The translations under genes and the position numbers were made by a program. This document shows, piece after piece, positions 20,621-31,675 of a stretch of DNA of 64,000 nucleotides. The notes beneath the pieces were generated by a model. That model was given only the letters and a program-made list of their open reading frames with translations, had not been told where the DNA came from and ran no database searches. Positions within the stretch are counted from its first letter, which is position 1; each line of letters begins with the position of its first letter. The DNA comes from Amyelois transitella (taxonomy: Eukaryota > Arthropoda > Insecta > Lepidoptera > Pyralidae): contig NC_083530.1 of the NCBI RefSeq assembly GCF_032362555.1, forward strand, positions 6,292,001 to 6,356,000, in the 5' to 3' direction.

Positions 20621-20629
20621 CCTTATATA
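20621..20629 (-). promoter_or_regulatory. TATA box of the resilin-like gene
   Basis: TATATAAGG on the minus strand, 29-32 bp before Inr-like TCATC/TCATT positions at 20600 and 20597. The spacing and order TATA-Inr-short leader exon-intron-ATG are typical of insect cuticle genes. Confidence 0.65.
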
Positions 20630-20775
20630 CTATTATGAATGATTAGCTCAACGTATAATGTGCATCGTTGCAAATTAACAGAGTATGAATGTGTCGCTTC
20701 CTACGCTCAAAGCTGTCTATTGTTCATGTAGATTTTTCTTAGTAATGAAACATAAAAATCACAAATTTGGATGAA

Positions 20776-21008
20776 TATAAAAAAGAATAGGACCACTCCA
20801 TCTCTGTCCCATGGATGTCGTAAAAGGCGACTAAGGGATAGGATTATAAATTTAGGATTCTTCTTATAGGCGATGGGCTAGCAACCTTTCACTATTTGAA
20901 TCTCAGTTCATTAGGCCAAACAGCTGAACGTGGCCTGTCAGACTTTCAAGACCGCTGGCTCTGTCTACCCCGCACGGGATTAATACGTAATTATATGGAT
21001 GGGTGGAT
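20776..21008 (+). mobile_element. SINE-A copy upstream of the resilin promoter
   Basis: Near complete but for the first about 30 bp, with a diverged tail (TATGGATGGGTGGATT). Lies about 150 bp upstream of the TATA box. Confidence 0.85.
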
Positions 21009-21714
21009 TGGATGAATTAAGTATGAAAATGAATTAAGTAGAAAGATTTGTCTACGCTTCATCCTCTGAAAAATAATTAGTTTGTTGAGACATGTGTTAA
21101 TGAATACACCATTATTCTGCTCAATTCTTTAACCCTAATATTATATCACTCTGTAAATAACGCTTTGGCTAACATTACTATAAAGTTTCTTAAATTTTTG
21201 CGTTAAATTTAACTATTTATAAATAATACTCGTATAGTCGCTCCGTGACCACGGATCATTGTAACATAATTAAAAGGTAATTAATGAGCGCGTTTAATAC
21301 CTGTAGTATATATATAAACATTATTATAAAGTTTTATGTGTAAAAACTAAAATGTGTGATGTAGAGAGCTGTTAGTTATTTCTTTAAATAAGTACCTACA
21401 TTGTTTATCTTTCTAGTTAGAACTCGCGATATCTTTCTGTGACGTCGATATTCCGCACACGTCGTGATGCGCCTGCGCAGCGGAGAGCGTCTGCAAGGCT
21501 GAGCGATTCGCGCCCAAAATGATCAATGATACAGTTTCGTACGCAATTGATACCATTCAGATTAATGTTTCGATGATTTGCTCAACATATTTTGATTTCT
21601 TTGTTTGTACATACAAATCACAACATGAATTAGAATATTTGTTATGTTGTTGGAATCCGAAAGGCTTAAAAGCTCAAACTGTTGAAACCAATTCTTAAAA
21701 AGAGGTGGGAACTT
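21009..21714. other. Spacer, no gene seen
   Basis: AT-rich apart from a GC-richer stretch at about 21425-21525 (GATGCGCCTGCGCAGCGGAG). The latter shares CTGCGCAG-type words with the MITE at 11181-11487, so it may be repeat-derived. No coding signal. Confidence 0.5.
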
Positions 21715-21960
21715 TTCAATAAAGTTCAAATTTTTTTTTTATAAATCATTATTATACATTTCAACATCACTTAATAATTGTCATACTGGATTGAGTGAGG
21801 TCATATCATTTGGTTTCACAACATTATTTGACGTCAAATAAATTTATTATACCCAAGTTTACCGCCGCTTCCAAGGCGTCAGTGCAAAAGAAGCTCCAAA
21901 AACTGCACTGCAACATTATCTTTAATAACGTCAACTATCCAAACAATTATCCGAGTGTAC
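21715..21960 (+). repeat. rep-F copy
   Basis: Shares CATATCATTTGGTTTCACAA, CCGCTTCCAAGGCGTCAGTG and CACTGCA blocks with 35185-35370, 43388-43520 (reverse) and a part of 56896-56960. Probably a non-LTR 3' region. Confidence 0.65.
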
Positions 21961-22119
21961 GAGAGAATAATTTTGAATTAAGTATTGAGGTAGTTCAAGA
22001 TTCCTTCCTTTCAAGATCCTTTGTCAAATTGAGACTACTTTTTATGTTGTTATCATTCCTCTTAGCGTTACTCTTGGTTAGGTTATAACTTTTCTGGAGA
22101 TAAGCCCGGAGTGCACATA

Positions 22120-22240
22120 TGACCGAATTGTAAGTAATTAAGTAAGCTTGTGCTTTATTGTTCACTTAAGGAGTACATTACAAATAAAAACAGTACAGTA
22201 CAAAGACGGGCTTATCCCTAAGTGGGATCTCTTCCAACCT
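22120..22240 (-). mobile_element. LINE 3' end fragment
   Basis: GCTTTATTGTTCACTTAAGG ... GTACAAAGACGGGCTTATCC ... GGGATCTCTTCCAACC. Resembles the fragment at 61683-61840, a Jockey/CR1-type 3' end in reverse. Confidence 0.6.
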
Positions 22241-22242
22241 GA

Positions 22243-22320
22243 ATTGTGTGAGTCAGGTTTTTACACGAAGCGACACTCATCTGACTTCTGCAACTTTTGC
22301 AGCGGAACTACTAAGGAATA
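22243..22320 (-). mobile_element. SINE-D fragment
   Basis: Contains GTGAGTCAGGTTTTTACACG and the GAAGCGACTC-like block. SINE-D is a second tRNA-headed SINE; its best copy is at 53405-53795. Confidence 0.7.
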
Positions 22321-22552
22321 ATCGTCTGCCTCATTAATTTTATTTGTCGAACACAATTATTCCAACGTCATAGATTTTAACAAAAATCTCTCATCACACA
22401 ATTATATAAAAGAATATTGTGCCTTTAAATCAAAGCCAACTACTTAGTTTGAGTTGTATTAACCCACGTAAGTATTGTATCATAATTACTAGAATGTGCC
22501 TTTATTTATAATACTTCCAACACAGGGATGTTTGAGTTATTCACACAAAAAT

Positions 22553-22897
22553 CACGTTTTTATCTCTTCTAGGGTCGACAGAGCCATCAGTCAAGACTTT
22601 CAAGGCCACTCTAATTTGGTAGATAGCCAATAGCCGCCTTAACGACATCCATGGGAAAGACAAGGGATAGGCTTACAAACTTTGAATTCTTTTTAGGCGA
22701 TGGGCGAGCAACATATCACTATTTGAATCTCAATTCTATCATTAAGCCAAATAGCTGAACTTGGCCATTTAGTCTTCTCAAGCCTGTTGACTCTGTCTAC
22801 CCCGCAAGGGATATAGACGTGACCATATGTATGTATGGGAAAGACACGCAGTGGTCCTACGAATATTCTAAAGTGCAGAAAACCACACGGAACTTCC
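22553..22897 (-). mobile_element. Old SINE-A interrupted by a younger SINE-A
   Basis: Degraded minus-strand copy split into 22553-22662 and 22837-22897 (the latter ends with CCACACGG). The insertion carries a 10-bp target duplication, GGGAAAGACA. Confidence 0.8.
22663..22836 (+). mobile_element. Nested SINE-A, 5'-truncated, with target duplication
   Basis: Starts at AGGGATAGGCTTACAAAC and ends GTATGTAT. Flanked by GGGAAAGACA at 22653-22662 and 22837-22846. Shows insertion by target-primed reverse transcription with 5' truncation. Confidence 0.9.
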
Positions 22898-23048
22898 ATA
22901 TTATGTCTATGTCATTATTACGATCCTTTGTGGGTCTAAAACCTCTCTAAATCTTCAGGTCCTGGTCGTGACTCGTAAACGGAGAGATCCGGGCGAAACG
23001 TGGCCCAGTTGTTAGCAAAACGCAATGTGCGTTCATATATTTATTGCA

Positions 23049-23241
23049 TACTAGAGGCCGCCCGCGACTTCGTCCGCATGGAAGCCCTATCAATCCCGCG
23101 GGAACTCTGGTAGCCTATGTGTTATTCTAGGTCTTCAGCTACCTACATACCAAATTTCATGGTAATCGGTTCAGTAGTTTTTGCGTGAAAGAGTAACAAA
23201 CATCCATACAAACTTTCGCCTTTATAATAGTATAGTAGGAC
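23049..23241 (-). mobile_element. Helitron-like H3 copy
   Basis: Reverse orientation: ACTAG then CCGCCCGCGACTTCGTCCGC, through TTCATGGTAATCGGTTCAGT, to CTTTCGCCTTTATAATAGTA. Similar to 41369-41580. Confidence 0.7.
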
Positions 23242-23245
23242 TAGC

Positions 23246-23403
23246 TTTTACGGCATCTGTGGCGCGGCAGTAGTACGCTTGTCTGTGACACTGTAGGTCT
23301 CAGGATAGAATCCCGGTTGAAGCATGATGAGAAACGAACTCTTTCTTATTGGCCTGGGTATTGAATGTTTGGCTATATGTATAAGTATTTATTATAAAAT
23401 ATA
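23246..23403 (+). mobile_element. SINE-T copy, 3'-truncated
   Basis: Head CATCTGTGGCGCGGCAGTAG, a weakened box B, and the body through TTATTTATAAAAT-like sequence. Mutated tRNA-like region; not a tRNA gene. Confidence 0.8.
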
Positions 23404-23510
23404 TCTCTTCATATATTCCCATGGATGTCGTAAAAGGCGATTTGGGGAATGGCTTATAAACTTGGGATTCGTCTTCTATGTTTTATACATAGAAGAACGT
23501 CATTATAGCA

Positions 23511-23735
23511 CATATGATGTCGTTCTTATCCCTTGCGGGGCAGACAGAGCCAAAAGTCTTGAAAAGACTGTAAAGCCACGTTCAACTATGACTTGATGAT
23601 GAAATTCAGATTCACATAGTGACAGGTTGTTAGCCTACAAAAGGAATCCCAATTTATGAGCCTATTCCTAAGTCGCCTATTACGATATCCATGGGAAAGA
23701 TATATAGTGGTTCTATTCTATTCCATAAGCCATAC
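23511..23735 (-). mobile_element. SINE-A copy, diverged
   Basis: CACATATGATGTCGTTCTTA through ATCCATGGGAAAGA; the head is damaged. A plus-strand head fragment (CCCATGGATGTCGTAAAAGG) lies just before it at about 23417-23475. Confidence 0.8.
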
Positions 23736-23841
23736 ATATACACGCATTGAGCTAGCCCTAAAGTAAAATCGCGATCGAGGTCATTATGAGAAAAGTTAAC
23801 AAACATTGAAATTAAAAGCCAATTAAAAATAGTTCGTTTCC

Positions 23842-23912
23842 ACCATGCCCCGCCCGGGCCTCGAACCCGGTTCCTTGTGTCACACACAACCACTGCGCCG
23901 CAGGGGTCGTCG
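23842..23912 (-). mobile_element. tRNA-like head of a SINE
   Basis: Reads on the minus strand as a tRNA-like unit with box B GGTTCGAGGCC and GCGGCGCAGTGG. Different from SINE-T in detail. No tRNA body is completed, so not a tRNA gene. Confidence 0.5.
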
Positions 23913-24239
23913 AACCATCTGCGCAATTGTGTCAAGTATGTGACGCGACAAAGCCGTCACTCCACTCGACCAAGCAATTTGTTCAAACTGATTACATACA
24001 CCTTAGTGCATTGGAAATCGTACTGCATCGATTATTTCAATTATCGATTGAATTCGAATCGAGTGTCGTCGAGACTAAATGACTTTGATAGAATCTTAGA
24101 TATTAACATTTGTGAATGTACACACGTACCCACAGTAAAGTTCTTACTGCTAAGCTGGTTCAAATGTTTTTGCGTCAAAATGTTACGAATAGTCTTACAT
24201 ACTCAAAAACTTTACTATTTACATAAGGCCCCAGAATTT

Positions 24240-24480
24240 CGTGTACCGTGTGGTTCCTAGTACTTTAGTATAGGACCACTCGATATCTTCCCATGGATGT
24301 AGTAAAAGGAGATTAAGGGAAAGGCTAATAAACTTGGGATTTCTGTAGATGATGAGCTAGTAACTTATCACTATTTGAATCTCAATTCCATCATCAAGCC
24401 ATACAGATGAACGTGGCTTATCAGTATTTTCAATAATTTTGGCTCTGTCTACCCCTCATGGGACAAAGACGTATCTATGT
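24240..24480 (+). mobile_element. SINE-A copy, diverged
   Basis: From ACCGTGTGGTTCCTAGTACT to GACAAAGACGTATC; all blocks are present, with many changes and loss of the TATG tail. Confidence 0.8.
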
Positions 24481-24894
24481 ACTAGAATATCCAACAGATC
24501 CCGAGATTGATTTATAGGTGGTGTATCCCAATTTAGGCAGGTCAGGCAGAAGAAGTCACTGCTTGTAACATTTATACCTACACCTGATTTCTGGACTCTC
24601 TTCAAAAAATAGGATGCAACCAAGAAAATAGCTAGACGAATGATGACTTAAACTAAATTTTGGGTTGACTTTAAAATAATAATGCAATTTATTTTATGTT
24701 GCTACGCGTAAAATTAGGTATTCAATAGGTACTGCTGTAGAATTAAGACTAATGAAACTGACAAATATTTCCAATACCACATTGCATAAAGTGAGTTCAG
24801 TGAAGAACTGAAGGTCTGGCTAGAAATCTAGCAATTTCATCAACATATTGATAGGTTAAGGGGGAGTGAGCGCGACTGAACATTTCCTTTTAGA
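24481..24894. other. Spacer, nothing recognised
   Basis: No ORF, repeat family or motif that I can support. Confidence 0.6.
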
Positions 24895-24950
24895 CATACA
24901 TACATAAAATCAAGCCTTTTCCTCCTCCGGGGAAAAGGCAATGTTCAGAT
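24895..24950 (-). mobile_element. RTE tail-only fragment
   Basis: (CATA)n plus AAAATCAAGCCTTTTCCTCC and CTCCGGGG; only the extreme 3' end of the LINE. Confidence 0.6.
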
Positions 24951-24960
24951 ATAGGTATTG

Positions 24961-25650
24961 ATACATACATACATACTTACATACATACATAAATCACGCC
25001 TCTTTCCCAGAGGAGTAGGCAGAGACTACATCTTTCCACTTGCCACGATCTCTGCATACTTCCTTCGCTTCGTCCACATTCATAACTCTCTTCATGCAAG
25101 CTCGGCGGTTTCGGGTACTCTTAACCTGATCCTTTGCCAGGGCGTCCTTAATTTGATCAAGAAACGTTCGTCTGACCTTCCCACTCTGACCTTTCCCTCC
25201 ACACTCTCCTTGTATATCTGCTTAGTCATCCTGCTTTCATTCATCCTCTCCACATGACCAAACCATTTTAACATACCCTTTTCTATTCCTGTAACTACAT
25301 CTTCTTTCACATCACAACATTCCCTTATCACGCTGTTCCTTATCCGGTCACTCAATTTCACACCCATCATACTCCTTAACGCTCTCATTTCCACTGCATT
25401 TATTCTGCTTTCGTGCTTCTTTTGCCATACCCAACTTTCACTCCCATACATTAATGTCGGGACCAACACGCCCCTGTGCACAGCCAGTCGAGCCTTTTTG
25501 GATAGTTTCTGACTGCTCATAAAGGCATGCAAAGCTCCATTCACCATGTTCCCCGCGTTCACTCTCCTTTCAATATCACTATCACACTTGCCATCTGATG
25601 TAAACTTTGATCCTAGATATACAAACTTTCACTAGCTCAACTTTAGACAG
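24961..25650 (-). mobile_element. RTE LINE, 5'-truncated copy
   Basis: The last about 690 bp of the same RTE family as 44431-47851. The open part (25562-25092) encodes the region after the polymerase palm (SQKLSKKARLAVHRG, GSESWVWQKKHES, WFGHVERMNES) and then goes out of frame near 25180 before the tail. The tail is (CATA)n in reverse. Confidence 0.9.
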
Positions 25651-25660
25651 ACTGCAAAAA

Positions 25661-25945
25661 AATACATAATAATCACGTCTTAATTCCTTACGGGGTAGAC
25701 AGATCCTTAAAAATTTTAATGGACTGAAATACCACGATCGGGTGTATGGCTTAATGATATAATTGAGATTCTGATAGTAACAGGTTGCAAGCTCATCGCC
25801 TCAGAGAAGAATCCAAAGTTTATGAATAAGCTCTTTTAAAAGACGCTAACTCAACACGTCGCCTTAAATTATAAGAATTCCAAATTTATTAGCCTTTTTT
25901 ATTAGTCTAGCCCTTAGTCGGCTTTTACGACATCCTCCGGCTCCT
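25661..25945 (-). mobile_element. SINE-A copy, degraded
   Basis: TAATCACGTCTTAATTCCTT, GGGGTAGACAGATCC and later CTCATCGCCTCAGAGAAGAA; after 25860 only head pieces (CCCTTAGTCGGCTTTTACGA) remain. Confidence 0.65.
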
Positions 25946-26035
25946 AGTCGCTCTGCGTTCAAACATTCTGTGAATGGGGTCATCCTAATTTGATATTTTA
26001 TGTATGTATATGTATTTATAATGTATATTATGTAT

Positions 26036-26247
26036 ACATACATACATATGGTCACGTCTATATCCCTTGCGGGGTAGACAGAGCCAACAGTCTCGAATAG
26101 ACTGAATAGAGACAGGATGCTAGCCCATCGCTTAAAAAAGAATCCTAAGTTTATAAACCTATCCCTAAGTCGCCGTTTACGACATCCATGGGAAAGAGAT
26201 GGAGTGGTCCTATTCTTTTTTGTATTAGTGTCGGGAATCACACGGCA
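26036..26247 (-). mobile_element. SINE-A copy
   Basis: Tail (CATA)n to the head GTCGGGAATCACACGGCAC, with a short deletion in the middle. Its head is joined to an inverted second head (26232-26278 palindrome). Confidence 0.9.
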
Positions 26248-26278
26248 CAAGTATAATACTTGTGCCGTGTGATTCCCG
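26232..26278. repeat. Head-to-head SINE-A palindrome
   Basis: CGGGAATCACACGGCACAAG pairs perfectly with CTTGTGCCGTGTGATTCCCG; arms of 22 bp around a 3-base centre. The second head is only about 20 bp long. Confidence 0.9.
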
Positions 26279-26605
26279 TTTTTTGTAATACTCGTATATT
26301 ATGTATTTTTGACTGGCAGAGAATGCCAACGGCTTTATGTCCGCCTTTTGTACATTTTTCTTTTAGTGAAATAAATTTTTAAATAAATATAACAAATGTG
26401 ATGTAGAAAGGTATATCGATGCCCGCTCGTGCCGGCCAAGGCTGCTCCGAATCGATGAGTACTCGATTTTCGACAAGTGTTGTGATTACTCGATTGTCAT
26501 AATGATCGCAGCCCGCGCCAGAGTTGTGAAACAGTTTAGGCATGTTTTGAGTATCGATAAGTTAATGTCGATTTTTATTGATATAAAAAGTATAGATAAG
26601 ATTGC

Positions 26606-26702
26606 ATCTTCTCTCATCATCTTGATAAGGCTTGCATCCTGTCACTATTTAAATCTAAATTGTATCACTAAGCCAAACAGCTGAACGAGGCTTACAGTCT
26701 TT
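26606..26702 (+). mobile_element. Degraded SINE-A fragment
   Basis: TTGCATCCTGTCACTATTTA and AAGCCAAACAGCTGAACGAG; the end is lost. Confidence 0.7.
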
Positions 26703-26703
26703 T

Positions 26704-26877
26704 TAAGATTTTATATATACATATAATCACGTCTATATTACTTGCGGAGTAGACAAAGCCAACAATCTTGAAAATACTGATAGGCCACGATCAGCTGTTT
26801 GGCTTACTGGTAGAATTCGCCCAAAAGAAGAATCCCAAGTTTATAAGACTATACCTTAGTCGCCTTTTACGTCAATT
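26704..26877 (-). mobile_element. SINE-A copy
   Basis: CATATAATCACGTCTATATT to TTAGTCGCCTTTTACGTC; the head is missing. Tail-to-tail with 26606-26702. Confidence 0.85.
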
Positions 26878-27237
26878 TTCTATAAGTAAGTAAGTATCAA
26901 GTAATTAACGGTAACCATTTGTTTTTTGTTACTTTTTTTCAAAAATATCGATATACTTGACATCACTAATGCCGTATCATATCGACGACCTCGCATCATA
27001 TTAGTAAGCTTTGTTCTTCGAGAGCTGTCTAAAAACATCCACTTCTATACAAAATCGACCTTAATGACAACAAGAATAGAGGCTTTGATGATTTAGACGT
27101 TATGCTCACAATATAATCATAATAATAATGTATTAGGATTAATGAAATTGAGAAGACGCGTAAGGTCAGATTTCTTTTATATCGATATGACCTTGAAATG
27201 TCGATAAACTGAAGCGTGAGAGTTTATGATAGATAGC

Positions 27238-27324
27238 ATGTATAATTACGTTTTTGTCCCTTACGGGGTAGACAAAGCCAAGAGTCTTGAAAAGGTTGGA
27301 ATGCCAGGTTCAGCTGTTTGAGGT
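27238..27324 (-). mobile_element. SINE-A tail fragment
   Basis: GTATAATTACGTTTTTGTCC and CTTACGGGGTAGACAAAGCC; about 85 bp. Confidence 0.75.
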
Positions 27325-27402
27325 TCCCAAAATTATGAACCATGATTGACTTTAACAATCTTCTCGAGAAGAGTAGTTCTCTGCAAGATCTTGCAGAAAC
27401 TA

Positions 27403-27674
27403 TCTATACTAATATTATAAAGCTGAATAGTTTGTTTGTTTGTTTGAACGCGCTAATCTCAGGATCTACTAGTTCGATTTGAAAATTTTTTTTGCGTTGA
27501 ATAGACCATTTTTCGAGTATGGCGTTAGGCTATATAATATCACGCTGCAACTATTAGGAACGATGAAATAATGGAAAATGTAAAAAAAAAACAGGGAAAA
27601 TTATTCATCCTTGAGGGCTTCAATGATGCCCTAAATAACTATTTAACGCGGACGAAGTCGCGGGCGTAGCTAGT
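27403..27674 (+). mobile_element. Helitron-like H2 copy, full length
   Basis: Starts TCTATACTAATATTATAAAG and ends with a hairpin GCGGACGAAGTCGCGGGC followed by CTAGT. No ORF: a non-autonomous element. Best reference copy of the family in the window. Confidence 0.8.
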
Positions 27675-28062
27675 CTCTTTATAATAAGGATTCTGTAACC
27701 GGGATGAGACATGTAACATTTCTCTGATTATGTTGGTATTACTCAATACTCGTGAGTCGCAGAGACTAGCGTATCGATTAGTTATGTATCGTGGTACAAG
27801 TCACACGAGTATAAACGTTTCATTCGTTTACAAAAAGATATTGCTTCGCGTTCATAAGAAGGACGTATTAGATTTTTTTTTGCCAAGATATTTTAATACC
27901 TATTAAGCATGTTGGCTCTGTCGACCCCGTCTGTCGTATGTGTACCTATGTCATTCCTTTTGAGGTACGGGATCCAAAAAAGGGATTTTATATACTATAT
28001 TTTTTAAATCTAGAAACAAAGCTTAGTAGATGGATTTTAATAATTTATGTAAACTTACTTAA

Positions 28063-28226
28063 CATACATACATATGGTCACGTCTATATCCCATGCGGGG
28101 TAGACAGAGCCAACAGTTTTGAAAAGACTGAATGGCCACGTTCAGCTATTTGGGTTAATGATATAATTGAGATTCAAATAGTGGCAGGTTGCCATCCACC
28201 CATCGCCTAAAAAATAATCCCGAAAC
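28063..28226 (-). mobile_element. SINE-A copy, head missing
   Basis: ACATACATACATATGGTCAC through CACCCATCGCCTAAAAAATA; truncated at the 5' side. Confidence 0.85.
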
Positions 28227-28526
28227 TTACTTAATTTTGTACTATATTTTATTTAAGATTAAATTTAGAATTAAAAACTCTTTTTATTCTTATATCGTAT
28301 GTACAAATTCTTCATCAAACGTGTTCCTTGTTCGGCCCGACCTCGCCATCGCCCGCATCTTGCGCCGGCGCAGACTCGCAATTTCCCCGACTCACGAGTC
28401 GGCCATCAATCGCAGTACGGCTGATCGTTCGCAATTACTAAATTAACAGTTTTGATAATAACGCGTAATGATAAGTGGAGCGAAATGAATTATTAGTTTG
28501 ACATTGACCTAATTTTTATACATAAC

Positions 28527-28807
28527 ACTAACTGTGCGCGCGACTTCGTCCGCGTGGAATAGTTATTTTGGGCATCACTGAAGCCCTCAAGGATGAATAA
28601 TTTTCCCCGTTTTTTTTTCACATATTCCATTATTTCTTTGCTCCTTATAGTTGCAGCGTGATGTTATATAGCTTAAAGCCTTCCTCGATAAATGGTCTAT
28701 TAAACGCAAAAAGAATTTTTCAATTCGAACCAGGGGTTCCTGAGATTAGCGCGTTCAAACAAACAAACAAACTCTTCAGTTTTATAATATTAGTTTAGTA
28801 CCTATAG
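28527..28807 (-). mobile_element. Helitron-like H2 copy, reverse
   Basis: ACTAACTGTGCGCGCGACTT (terminal hairpin side) to TATAATATTAGTTTAGTACC. Same family as 27403-27674 and 37545-37796. Confidence 0.8.
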
Positions 28808-28877
28808 ATTTTGACGCGACTACGACGGACTACTCAACCGTGATCCAATGTGGGTAAGATTCGTTGTTCGAAAGTTG

Positions 28878-28968
28878 CGGAGGTAGTATGCAGAGATCGT
28901 GGCAATTAGAAAGATGAAGTCTCTGCCTACCCCTCCGGGAAAGAGGCGAGATTTGTGTATGTATGTTG
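28878..28968 (+). mobile_element. RTE LINE 3' tail
   Basis: GTATGCAGAGATCGTGGCAA to CCTCCGGGAAAGAGGCGAGA, then TGTATGTATG. Directly followed by SINE-D sequence. Confidence 0.85.
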
Positions 28969-29050
28969 CGGAGGTCAGACGGGGGTAGCTTCGTGTGACA
29001 ACCTGACTCACCCAATCCAGGGTCGTGGTCCTCCAACCTCTTAACCTCGG
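28969..29050 (+). mobile_element. SINE-D fragment
   Basis: GTTGCGGAGGTCAGACGGGG then TAGCTTCGTGTGACAACC and CTGACTCACCCAATCCAGGG. Confidence 0.75.
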
Positions 29051-29439
29051 GTTTATCACTAAGAGGTGAAAAAGGAAAAAGACTTGCATAAGATGAATGT
29101 GCTTGTTCCTTTAGTCGCCTATTACGACATCCCAGGAAAGAGAGTGTTCCTATTGTAGAGTCGAAAAATGCTGAAAACGAAAGATGCTGAAGAAATTTCA
29201 CGTTAAAGAAGTCGCGGTCTTAAGGTTATATAAATAACTAAAGGGCATAACAATTAGTATTTATAAAGACATTATGCAATTAAACGATTTGTTTACGATC
29301 AAAAATTATGCTTAAATTCGTGAGTCTTGTTGCTCGTGAGAGTTAAATCATAATTACGAGCTAAATATAAATTTACACCACTATAGAAGGTATTTGTGTT
29401 TAATGTTCTCGACCCTTATTGTTTTATCATCAGTGTGAT

Positions 29440-29652
29440 CCCTGCACAATAGAATTGGATCATAGTCCTTGTCTTTCCCAGGGTTATCGTAAAAGGCGAC
29501 TATACATCTTTTAGGCGATGGGCTAGCAACCTATCACTATTTGAATCTCAATTACATCATTAAGGCATACATCTGAACGTGGCCTATCAGTCTTTTCAAG
29601 ATTATTAAGCTCTGTCTACCCCGCAAGGGATGTAGACGTGATTATATGTATG
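29440..29652 (+). mobile_element. SINE-A copy, head diverged
   Basis: GGTTATCGTAAAAGGCGACT, GGCGATGGGCTAGCAACC and the full 3' half with GTGATTATATGTATG. Confidence 0.85.
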
Positions 29653-30561
29653 TCACAGCATTTTATTCGAGAAAATTCCTCTTTTAGGGAATCTTTAGAC
29701 CACATAAGAAACATATATGTCAAATTACAAAACTTTACAACTAACGCTTGGACTGTGCGGTGTTATGTCAGTAAGTTCTTCAGTATCTTCTTTTATATAT
29801 TAAGATTAGTCTCTAAAAAGTAATAAATTGTAATACAAAATTACTAATACTCGTAATGAGTAACCGTCGTGTGAGATCATTAACTATTTTGCCTTCTGTA
29901 ATCATGTAATTAATTATGTTTGGTGAGATAGCGCATATTACATCTTAACTAGAAAACTTAATTACCTTATCGGTATTACAAGTTCTGCATTATTGTGGTC
30001 TGCCAATATTTAATTATGTTTCGAAAATCTCGTGTGTATAGCGTTCTGCATTATTTTTAACAAAATTATTCGCCGCAAACTTACACCGCACGAACTCTTT
30101 TATTTTTTACGAAATTGTGAATATCTCCAAAGCTGATTTTGACATCCTATGAACTTAAAATTCTATTAACATTTTGTACCTACACATATTTAAATTTCAT
30201 CAAAATCAGACCATCGCATCGGTTAGAACGTTATTGCGTTAAAACATATTAATATACTCGTACAAAAACGTAGTTTTGGTTGACTGGAAAAATCCACAGA
30301 AGAAATATAAATCGAGATAATCCCGCCGATCCAATTATTGTTTTGAAATTAGTTATTTTTTTATGTGCAACTAGTAAAATAGTTTACAAACAAACAAAAT
30401 GCTCACTTGCTTCGCTCGGTCAGTAATGTTATTCCAATATCTAAGCCATGCGAGTATTACTGCATAGTTTCGTTAAAATCGGTTAAGTAATTTGTGTCAC
30501 ACAAATCCTAACAAACTTTTGCACTTTTATAATATTAGCACGGATTCTATTAGAGTTGTTG
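29653..30561. other. Spacer with an old repeat fragment
   Basis: The 30080-30440 part shares words with 10490-10710 and 56160-56380 (CATCAAAATCAGACCATC, CTCGCTCGGTCAGTAATG-like). The rest is AT-rich with no gene seen. Confidence 0.5.
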
Positions 30562-30817
30562 CGCCGTGTGGCTCCCGGCACCAATACAAAAAAGAATAGG
30601 ACCACTCCATATCTTTCCCATGGATATCGTAAAAGGCGACTAAGGGATAGGCTTACAAACTTGGGATTCTTTTTTAGGCGATGGACTAGCAACCTGTCAC
30701 TAGTTGAATTTCAATTCTATCGTTAAGCCAAATAGCTGAACGTGGCCATTCATTCTTTTCAAGACTGTTGGCTCTGTCTACCCCGCAAGGGATATAGACG
30801 TGACCGTATGTATGTAT
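30562..30817 (+). mobile_element. SINE-A copy, full length
   Basis: GCCGTGTGGCTCCCGGCACC to GTGACCGTATGTATGTAT. Confidence 0.9.
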
Positions 30818-31034
30818 TCTACTAGAGTTTACATAACAATCGTTACATTTCTGTGAACATGATGTTGAACGTAATCGTCGGATCACGACTACCTCGGTTC
30901 CCGGCTCTGCCTCCATAAATCTGGATGTGTGGCAACTGGCGTCGTGTGTCACGAGGACTTACAAATTATGGACCTATCTATATATATTTTAGGTCTATCT
31001 ACGAGGATTAAATAAATATAATTATTATGGACTA

Positions 31035-31138
31035 GTACTCTGTACCATATAATCTAATAATTAGATTTAAGTTATGTGACGTCAGTAAGTGATACCTTGT
31101 ATCCAATTTTGAAAATAAATCTATTCTATTCTATTCTA
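31035..31138 (+). repeat. rep-E copy
   Basis: AATTAGATTTAAGTTATGTG to ATAAATCTATTCTATTCTAT; matches 19044-19150 in reverse and 56955-57056. Confidence 0.85.
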
Positions 31139-31194
31139 GGTGCACTATTGACTATGAATCTGGATTTGGAAAGTATAGTTTTTACATAAAACGA

Positions 31195-31430
31195 ATCTCG
31201 TCTGACCTCCGCAACCTTTGCAGGGGAACCTTAAATCAATATGGATCATGGTTACATAACAGGTTGCCTAAACGTTCAGGTTGACTTACAAAGTTTTCCC
31301 TCACCGTTAGAACATCGGTTAGCATTTAAACTAATGTACTTAACTGAGAAAAGAGTTATTGTTTTGAGGTATTTGAATTTGTGACTACATGCGCATAACG
31401 CATTTTGATCAGGCACCTTAATGGGTGTAC
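31195..31430 (-). mobile_element. SINE-D copy
   Basis: GACCTCCGCAACCTTTGCAG, GGATCATGGTTACATAACAG, CGTTAGAACATCGGTTAGCA and AACTGAGAAAAGAGTTATTG; the tRNA-like head is degraded. Confidence 0.75.
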
Positions 31431-31675
31431 CACAGACGCTTTTGATGTAACAAACTTCGATATACAAACTATATTTCTACGAAATCCCGTCAAAATTGGT
31501 CTAGCGATTAAGCCGTGAAAGCGTTTAAGGTACTATCAAGTGCGTGCCCCAACCACACGCATTGCCTAGATCCGGGAACACAGACATGGTTCTAGGTAGA
31601 TACCGCCAGTGTGCTCTTTAGATGAAAACCGAAGTAGACACGTTATTTTTGTGCTATTTACTTAAAAATCTTACG

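Noticed and set aside
30686..30952. Recurring ORFs containing VYIPCGVDRANSLEKTEWPRSAIWLNDR-type peptide (also near 14812, 15326, 22693, 27938, 43830, 50433)
   Set aside because: All are translations of the SINE-A 3' half read across its minus strand; frames and ends differ from copy to copy and they stop in flanking DNA.
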